Shown: piece by piece, positions 32,351 through 41,300 of the stretch
Layout: each line of letters opens with the position of its first letter
How positions within the stretch are numbered: the stretch's first letter is position 1
From: Opisthocomus hoazin
Lineage: Eukaryota > Chordata > Aves > Opisthocomiformes > Opisthocomidae
Reading direction: 5' to 3'
NCBI RefSeq assembly: GCF_030867145.1
Contig: NC_134434.1
Location: forward strand, 2,728,001-2,792,000
Length of the DNA stretch: 64,000 nt
Translations under genes and position numbers: made by a program
Notes under the pieces: model-generated
The model's input: the letters and a program-made list of their open reading frames with translations, nothing else
Told to the model about the DNA's origin: nothing
The model's database searches: none

Positions 32351-35300
32351 CTGGGGGGAAAAGGGAGAGAATCAGAACACGGCCCAGAGGCTGCAGGTAG
32401 GGTTGGGGTAGGGGTGGCCAGGCTGGACCCGACCCCCTCGGCAGCAGCCGGAGCTCAGCACGCAGCCGGACTCGAGCACGTGTGCCCTGCTGCGGCGGGG
32501 GGCACGTGCCTGTGCCCTCCCCGGCGCCTTCCCGATTCACCTTGAGGGCCCCTCGCCCCAGTGCCGCCTCACCTCTCCGCCGCCTCCGCCGTGACCTTCC
32601 TCTCGGCCGCCTGCAGCGCGGCAGCCAGCGTGGAGTTGGTCTGCTCCAGCCGCTGCCGGGCCAGGGCAGCCCCCGGGGCAGCTGCCAAAGGCTTCGCCAG
32701 CACCTTGCTGCCCGCCTCCAGCGTCAGCGAGCCGGGACCGGCCGGGGACCCGACCGCATCCGGCACCGCCTCGGCAGCCGACCAGGGAGCAACAGCGTGG
32801 CGGGAGGGCTGCAGGACCTGCTGGTAGATGGTCTTGGGCCCGGAGAAGACGAGCTTGGTGGACGCCACGGAGGTGTGCTTAGCGGGGACATCTGCAAAGG
32901 AAGGGGACTCATGACACGCAGTGGCACACGTCCCCCTCCCCTCCCGCACCAACCCGGGAGGGAGCCTCAAGCCCCGCCACCACCTCGGCATCACCCCCAC
33001 AAGCCCACGTACCTGGAGCGGGCGTCCTCACCACGGCGGTGCCGAGCAGCTCCGTGGGGCTGGGGGCTTTGCTGGGGCTCGGTGCCTTCTTCATCCCCTT
33101 CTCCAGCGACAAGATGCTTTTCTCTATCTCCGCAATCCTGAACTCCACGCTGTCGTCGTCAAAGGCATCCCCGGTCAGCCCGGCCCGTGGCGCTGGTGCC
33201 GGCACCGCGGGGCCCGTGATGCTCACTGCCTGGGCCTGGGCATACTGGGGCGCGGGGCTGGCCCCCGCCTCCGCCTGCCCCGCCATGCTGAACGCCTTCA
33301 GCACCGCCTGCAGCGGCTCCCGCTCCCTGAAGCGGGGCCGGCGCTTGACCGTGTCCGACTCGGTGAGGTTGAACTCCAGCACAGGCGGCTCCTTGGCGGC
33401 AGCAGGCACCGCCGGCTCCTTCACAGCGGAGCAGGGGGGCTCCACGGGCTGGGAACCGGGCTCCGTGTCCGGCATGGCCACGTCGGTCTTGGGGTACCCA
33501 GTGGGCTTTGGCCGCTGTTTGATGGTTAAGTTGCCTTCTTCTGCAAAGGGGATGCACTCGCTCGAGCTGTTCTGGGAAGATGAGGAGGAGACCCCCGGCT
33601 TGGCCTCCTCCTCCGTGTCCGAGCAGGCATCCTCCCGCTCGCCCTGCGCGGCCACCTCCGTCACGGGAGCGCTGGGCTCGCTCAACGTCCGTCTCCGTGG
33701 CTTGCTGCTCTCAAAGGGGTCCCTGCCGGCGTCGGAAAGCGTGGCGCTGCCGGTGCCAGCGCCGTCGTAGGACTCACTGTCCGCATCCGCCCTGGGCAGA
33801 CAGTCCTGAGCCATGTGCAGCGGTTTCGGGGCCAGGAGGGGCTTGGGCGGACTCACCCCTGGTGTCCCCTCCAGCGCGGCTGCCAGGCTCTTCACTGTCC
33901 TGCCATGGCCGGCGTCACCAGGGCTGGCACCCGCGTCGGCCACGTCCTGGGGGGCTGCGGGCTGCCGCTCGGGGTCGGGGGGCTGCTCGCTGTCTGCCTC
34001 GGCAGCGAGGGCGCTGGAGACGGAGCTGAGGCGCTTGGGAGGTGGCGGTGGAGGGCCCTTGCGCTTGGCCCGGATGGCGAAGGACTGGCTGCGGGTCACC
34101 TTGGCGTCCGTCTGCAGGCAGGCCCGCGGCATCTGGCTGCGGCCCGGCCGCCGCGTCAGGGTGGCATAGGAGCCCAGGGTGCTGCTGGGTGCCCCCTCCT
34201 CCTCCTCGTGCTCCCCGTCTGACAGCGCGTAGCGGTTCAGGCTGTGCGAACGCTTCTTGTGCTTGAAGCCTTCGCCCCCGTTGTGCGGCTCCCCGGCCTG
34301 CCAGGCGCCCGGGGCCGCCCCAGCTGTGGGCGGCATGGCGGGCGGCTCCGCGGGGCCGCACTGGCTGTGCAGGTAGGAGAAGGCTTTTTGGGCTGACGTC
34401 TGCAGGCTGCTCTTCTGTCCAGAGGAGGTGGAGGGATACGGGTGCGCCAGGGTCTTGGGCTGCTCCGCTCCCAGGAGGGAAGGGCCCGTTGGGGATTTCA
34501 AGGAGACATGCGGGTACATGAAGACGTACGGGGCCGTCGCCTTGCTGGGGGTCTGGGGAGGGGTACAGGGGGTGACCGCCGGTGTTCCGGCACCTTTCTG
34601 AGCCGCCGGCCGGGCGTACTGATCCGTGCCTTCGGGCAGGTTCCTCTCCTTGAGAGGGCTTCCCCCGCCGCCGTTGGCATAGCCGTTCAGCCCCTCGGGG
34701 GAGACGAGCTTCCCGTAGGGCTCGGGATTGGGCCGTCCCGGCAGGCTGGCCGGGCTCTCCTTGCTGCGGGGCGGCGCGCCGGACTGCCCGCTGCTGCTGC
34801 TGCTCTCCCCGCTGCCCAGGCTCTCCTGCGAGGGGCTGGAGAGGTGCCGGGACAGCACGTTGTCCTGCGAGTGCCCCGAGCCCCGCGACCGCACCCCGAT
34901 GCTCTCCTGGCTCCGTGACATCCCCTGGCTGCTCTTGATGCCGAGCGTCTCGTGGCAGCTGTTGGACATGGCTGTCTGGAGCTCATAGCTGAGCTCGCTG
35001 TCCTGGAAGGTCGTCATTTTGGGGGTGTGCGGGGACTGGCACTCCCCGTTCTCCAGCGACTCGATGGTGACGATGTCCAGGGCACCGGGGACTTTGCGTC
35101 TTGCCAGAGTTGCTTCTGTTTGGTTAAGGCTTTTGCGGAGGTCTCTCAGCTTCTTGACGGCCAACATGATCTTCTTCTGGTGGCCTGCAGGAAGGTTGCA
35201 ACAGGAGAGGGGCGTTAGGTCGGCTGCAGACCCCGAAGGCCTTTGTTTCCTGACCAAGAAGAATCATGGTCACGTCACCAACTGGGGCAAAAGCCCCCAG

Positions 35301-38300
35301 GTTATCCAAACCCTGCCTGTGGGAGGAGACAAACTATGGCCAGCATCCACCTGGCTCAGCCTGGCTCCAGCCTGCCAAGGGGAGTCCTGAGGGACAGCCA
35401 TGAACTGCCCTTTCTGGGTGCTCCGGACATGCCTGCACCTCCCAGCCTGAGGGAGAACGGGGTGTGGGACCTGGGTGGGAAATGCGGCTGCCCTGGGCCA
35501 CCCCAGCACGGTGGCAGGGACTCACCCAACTTGTTGATGCCTATCTCTTGCAGATCTTCCCACGTCAGGTCCGTCACGATGGTGATGGAGTCATAGCCGT
35601 TGTTCAGCAGCTTTTTGTGGTACTGGGGCAACCCGATGGCACTGAGCCAGTCCATGAGGTCAGCCTGCGCAGAGCACGGAGACGCTACCGTGAGCACCGA
35701 GGCACGGACAGCACCTTCATCCATCCCCTCCCTGCCCCTGGCCAGGAGGCTGCATTTCTGGGGTCTCTCTGACTGCATTAACGCAGCCGTTGCAGCATGT
35801 GTTTACTTACAGACCCCGCTCCTGTCCTGTCCTGGGGTAAGGCAGTTCTGAGAAAAGACCTGGCAAAAAGAAGACCAAAGCCGCAGCGCCAGGGACTCAC
35901 CGGGATGTAGCTGGGCAGCCACTCGGCGATGCTGAGCTGCCCGATCTCGGTGGAGATCTTCTTCCTGTGGCCCGGCTTGGTCACGCCGATGGCTGTCAGA
36001 TCCTAACGCGAGCAGAGCGGGGCTGTGGTCAGCAGTGGCATGGGGCGCGTGGGGCAGTGGGTACCCGCTGCCGGCAGCTCGGGAGGGTGCTGGCTGGTGC
36101 AGAAGGACCTGCCTTACCTCTGGGGTCATGCGGCTGATGGTGGGGACATCGTAGCCAGCGTTGAGGAAGTTGGAGGTGTACGACTCCAGCTGGAACTCGC
36201 TCAGCCAATTGTAAATGGCTTCTGCATCCTGGGGAGAGGATGGGGCAAAGAGCAGCCTGTGACGGTGGCTGCAGGGGCTGGAAGGACCTGGCTGCTCCAG
36301 GCAAGACGATAGAACCTCCTTGGGCAAGACCCACCTGTCCCCAGTGTCCTCAAGACCCAGTCCCCTGTGTCCCCAGTGCAACAAGAGCTGGGCTGAGAGC
36401 CCCAGATGTGGCCCTCGCACCCAGCACGTCAGGTCCCCAGCTGGCCCAGTTACCTTCCCCTCGAGGAGCTGCTCAGGCCGCAAGAACTGGTGGGAGAAGA
36501 CCCTGTCTCCAGGGGGGCAGCTGCCCGGGGTCTGGTGGCTCTGTGGCCCTGACAGAGGAGAGAGGAGAACCGTCACGGGGGCACCTGGGCAGCGAGCAGC
36601 CCCCAAGGCCGGGGGCACAGCCGTCCCCAAGGCCCCATGGAGCTGGGCCATCCCTCACCTGCCGTGGAGGTCACCTGCCCGTTGCGAGGCTCCAGTCCCA
36701 AGAGGTGCTGCTGGAGGTCATCGCCGGCGGAGGGCAGCGGCTGGGGGAGAGGAGGGGGTGAGCGGAGGAGGGACCCCCACCTGGAGACAAGCCCTGTCGC
36801 ACCCCCAGGAGCGGAGCAGGGGTCCCCACACTGGGCTGCCAGGCACAGCTTCACCCAGTGAAGGGCTGGTCCCCAGTAAGAGAACTAGGCAGGATTTGGC
36901 CCAGGGCCCTTTTTCTCCTCTCAGGTGACACAGGACATGGTGGAGATGCTGTGTGGTACCAACCACAGCCTCCAGCTCCACTCAAAAAGGCCATCTGTGC
37001 TATAGGGGGCAACTGGGGACCCTCCAGGAGCATCTCCCTGCCGAGGCCTGGCAGCAAATAGGTGTTTGGTGGAGGATGCTCAGCTCCTGCAGCCCCTCCT
37101 TTGCCAGGAGGTGCAGAGGGTGACAGGGAAGGTGCTGGGGCTCCATTGCCAGCCCGAGGCAGGCCCGGGGGAGCAGCACAGGGGCAGCAGGGGCTGGTGC
37201 CTACCCTGGCGTTCTCAATGAGGATGCTGGTGCTCTGCCCGTTGGTGCCCTCGGTGCTCTGGCCGCTGCCGGCACTGCGGATGCTGCCGATGCTGCCCTC
37301 GCTGCCCACGCTGTTCCTATCTCCTGCTGCTTGGGGCAGGCGGGGAGGCTGTCAGCAGCGCCCCGGGATCGGGGCTGACACGGGCACAGAGGTCCCCGGC
37401 AGGGACCCACGTGCCAACACAGTGACACCAGTAACACCCAGCCTCCCACCAGATCCCTCCGGCCACAGACAACGCATCGCTCCCTCCCGGCATGCACGAC
37501 ACAGACAGGGTGACCTGGGCTGGCAAGGGACGCACGAAGGGGACATGGGGACATCCCTGGGGACATGGGGACGTCCCTGACCGAGGACACAAGGAGGGAA
37601 GGGGCTGCTCTACGGGCTCCTCTAAACTCCCTTTCCCTGCAGCTGCTCCCTCTCGTCTGGCTGTTTCCCCGCCGGGAGGTGGAAGGAGAGACTCCCACCA
37701 CGTCCCCCTGCACGGGCAGGGCTGGGGACAGGGGAAGGTCCCCAACCCCTCTCCCTCCCCAGTTGCACCCCTGACCTGAGCTGTCAGGGCCTGGGGCCGT
37801 CCGGGTTAGGGTGAGGTGGCCATAGGGCGCTGGGACGCTCGGGGCTGCCTGGTGAGGACACTCGTCGGGGAGCTGCTGCAGCCCGCTCAGGGGGGCCGGG
37901 AGGGCCCCGGGGGGACCCTGGCGCTGGTGGGCGGGCGCCGCGCGGGGAACAACCATGCCTGCATTCAAAGACAAAACACGCGTGGTCAGAGCTCGTGCAG
38001 GAGGCAGCACGGGGGGGGATAGCTGAGCCTCAACCCCCAAATTCCCACCCCACCCGAGTCCTTCTCCGCCCCCCTAGCTAGCCAGGGCTGTGGGGATCTG
38101 TCCTGCAGGAGCTGCTGGGAAGGCCGGGATGGTTTCGCACATGGGACTGTCCCCTGCTTGCCCAGGACGGTCACTGACCTGTTCGCTTGCTGATGACTTC
38201 AGCAACAGAGGGGGGGAAGTACCCGACCCGATCGGTGCCTTTCTGAGTGTCGTGGATGTGCCCCTTCCATCGCCCGTCCGGATGCTGCTCCAGGACCTGC

Positions 38301-41300
38301 CGTGGGGATGAGAGAGACGGGGCTTGTACCTGGGGCCACGGCGGGGCAGGAGGGCAGGGAGAGGGGAGCAGCCTCACCGTGATGACATCTCCTGCCCGGA
38401 CGTTGAGAGCAGTCGGGTCATGGAGGTTCCAAAAATCCTTCAAAGCTCGGACCTTCAGGATTCCTGATGCCTCTGAAGACAAGGGATGGAGGGAAGAAAG
38501 AAGGTGCCAGGGCGTAGGGTGAAACAGAGCAGTTTGGGAAGGTGGAGGGAGAAAACAAGAGCGAGGAGAGGGGAGAAGAGAACATTAATACTGCAGCAAG
38601 GAGGATGGGGGGATGCCTGATGGGACTGGGATGCTGCTGCTGGCAGCCAAGCTGGTTTAGGCTGTTCAGGGGGAACACTGGGAGCCCCAGGCAGGTCCCA
38701 TGGGGAAGCAGCCCCTCAGGCAGCGCCCGGCCGCGCACCGGCCCCACCTCACCTCTCAGCAGCTGCTTGATGTCCTTGCTGGCGTGCGAGGTGGTGAACT
38801 GGTTCACGATGTCCAGCGCCGTCTGGTTGTAGGTGTTCCTGATGTTCACGTCGACGCCGCCCTGCCCGGGAGGGGACACGGTCAGGGAGACCTCGCAGCC
38901 GCTGCCGGACCCACGGGGGACAGAGGGACCGAGGGGAAGGGGGTGACAGCCGAACCCCAGCGGCTTGTCCCCCCGTGCTGCCCTGTCCCTGCCGCGCTCA
39001 CCTCCAGCAGCAACCGCACCACCTCTGTCTTGCCGTAGAGCGCAGCCTCGTGCAGGGCTGTGCCCGTCTTCGTCTGCTTGTTGATCTCGATCCCGGCCTT
39101 CAGCAGCTGCCTGGTAGGACAGAGGGAGAGGCATGGACAGGAGGACACGGACACCAGGGCTTCATGAAGGGGAAGGGACAACTCCTTGCATCGCTGAGGC
39201 TTTGGGGACGAGGGACCAAAGCCCGCAGTGGGGAGATGGGTTGGGGAGGAAGCAGGACTGAGGCCACGATGGGTTTTTTCGGGATGGGGCAGTGTCCCGG
39301 GCTGGCGGGGCGTTACCTGATGATCTCCTTGTGCCCGTTCTTGGCTGCCAGGTGCAGCGGGGTGGTGTAGTTGGGGTCGGTGGCATCCTTGGACTGTCCC
39401 TCCAGGAGGGCGACGCACAGATGGCTGTTCAGCAGCAGCTGGGCCACCTGCACGGGCACAGGGGTGAGCAGCAGGGTGCCGGTACCCCACCTGCCACCCT
39501 CCCAGCGAGGGGCTCGCCCTCAGGGCTGGCCCTCTGCTCCCCAGTCCCACCGCTCTCCTCCATCCACAGCTCCAGGGCTCGGCCGGAGCCAGCCAGTGCT
39601 TGGTGGGGCCACAGCGATGAGGGGCCGTAAAAGTTCACAACAGCCAGAAATAGGCTTCCCATAATCGGGCTTTTCAGACCAAGCCCTAAAAAGCTCCAGT
39701 CTCTCCAAGCCCAGAGTGACTCTCGGCATCTCAGGGCAGCCCAGAGGCACAGAGGAGTTATTTTTACTGCCCTGTTTATAGCTGCAGACATTACAGATAC
39801 TCCAAAAATGGAAATATGCCCCTGGTCCCCTTCCCGGTGGGGCACGGGACGGTCTGGCTGGCCACGCTCCAGCCCCGCGGTGCGGTACTGGCTGGGTCGG
39901 GGTCTCCCGGGGCACGGCGCAGCCCCGTCCCCACGCGCCGTGCCGGGGCCCTCGAGCAGCCGAGCAGGGCCGGGCGCTCAGGGCTCGCGGGGATTAGCCA
40001 GCTCAGCCTGTCTGTGCTTAAACGGGAGCAAAGCCGGCGTTGGCAGGGGAAGGCTGCGGGGAGCTGGGAGCGAGGACTCCTGGCTTCTCTCCCAGCCTGA
40101 CGCTGCCCTGCCGCGAGGTCGCGAGCCAAACCGGCAGCTCCCAGCTCCAGGATCTGGCCCTGCCCAACCCCAGCGCTTGTGGCAGAGGAAGCGTGGTCGC
40201 AGCTGGACCCAGCACTTGGCTCCCAGAGGAGCCAGCCAGCTCCGAAGCCACCCCCGGAGAAGCGCCCGGTGCAGGGCAGAGCCCCGCAGCGCTCACCTTT
40301 AGTCGCCCGAACTCGCAGGCCAGGTCCAGGGGGGTTTTCTTCGCCTTGTTGATGAGGCAGGGGTTGGACTGGTGCTGGAGCAGCATTTCTGACTGCGAGG
40401 GACAAAGTGGCACAGGGGCTCAGCATCCTCTGCACCCCCGCCTCCCTCCCGCCCGGCACGACGGGGTTTGCCCCCCACCCACGCACCCCGAGAGAGACCC
40501 GGGGTGGGTGCGTGGGTGTCTCTGGGCTCCCACTTACCACCTCGTAGTGGCCGTACTGCGCCGAGAGGTGCAGCGGGATCTGCCCGTCCAGCGAGGCCAT
40601 GTTGACGGAGGCGGCGGCGCGCAGCAGCACCCGCACCGGCTCCACGCGGCCCTGCCAGGCTGCGTAGTGCAGGGGACGCATCCCTGGGGGGGGGGACGGG
40701 GCTCAGCGGGGCTGGATGCAGCCCCCGGCCTTGCTCCGAGCCGGCTGCTGGAGGCACGGGGCCGTTCAGTTCGTCCAGTTTTGGGCTCCCCAGTTCAAGA
40801 AAGATGAGGAGCTACTGGAGAGAGTCCAGCGGAGGGCTATGAGGATGAGGAGGGGACTGAAACATCTCCCCTACGAGGAGAGGTTGAGGGAGCTGGGCTT
40901 GTTCAGCCTGAAGAAGAGAAGGCTGCGAGGGGACCTTATAAATGCTTATAAATATCTGAAGGTTGGGTGTCAGGAGGATGGGGCCAAGCTCTTTTCAGTG
41001 GTGCCCAGTGACAGGACAAGGGGCAACGGGCACAAACTGAGGCAGAGGAAGTTCCGTCTGAACATGAGGAAGAACTTCTTCCCTCTGAGGGTGACGGAGC
41101 CCTGGCACAGGCTGCCCAAGGAGGTTGTGGAGTCTCCTTCTCTGGAGATACTCCAGACCCGCCTGGACAAGGTCCTGTGCAGCCTGCTGTAGGTGACCCT
41201 GCTTCAGCAGGTGGGTTGGGCTGGGTGACCCACAGAGGTCCCTTCCAACCCCTACCATTCTGTGATTCTGTGGCAGGGAGTCACTCCTTACCGTTGCTGT

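Larger units (their letters stand above)
35185..40296 (-). other. CASKIN2: CASKIN2 introns in the SAM, linker and ankyrin part
   Basis: Introns above 300 nt are 35185-35525, 36741-37204, 37324-37775 and 39448-40296. They are GC-rich, without recognised repeats except the 20-bp duplication at 37539. Confidence 0.75.

Noticed and set aside
31797..32540. A 247-codon minus-strand frame overlapping the CASKIN2 stop
   Set aside because: It is in a different frame from the true last exon, crosses an intron and has no family resemblance.
33039..33770. A 243-codon + strand open frame opposite the CASKIN2 large exon
   Set aside because: It is the antisense shadow of a GC-rich coding exon whose own frame matches a known protein.
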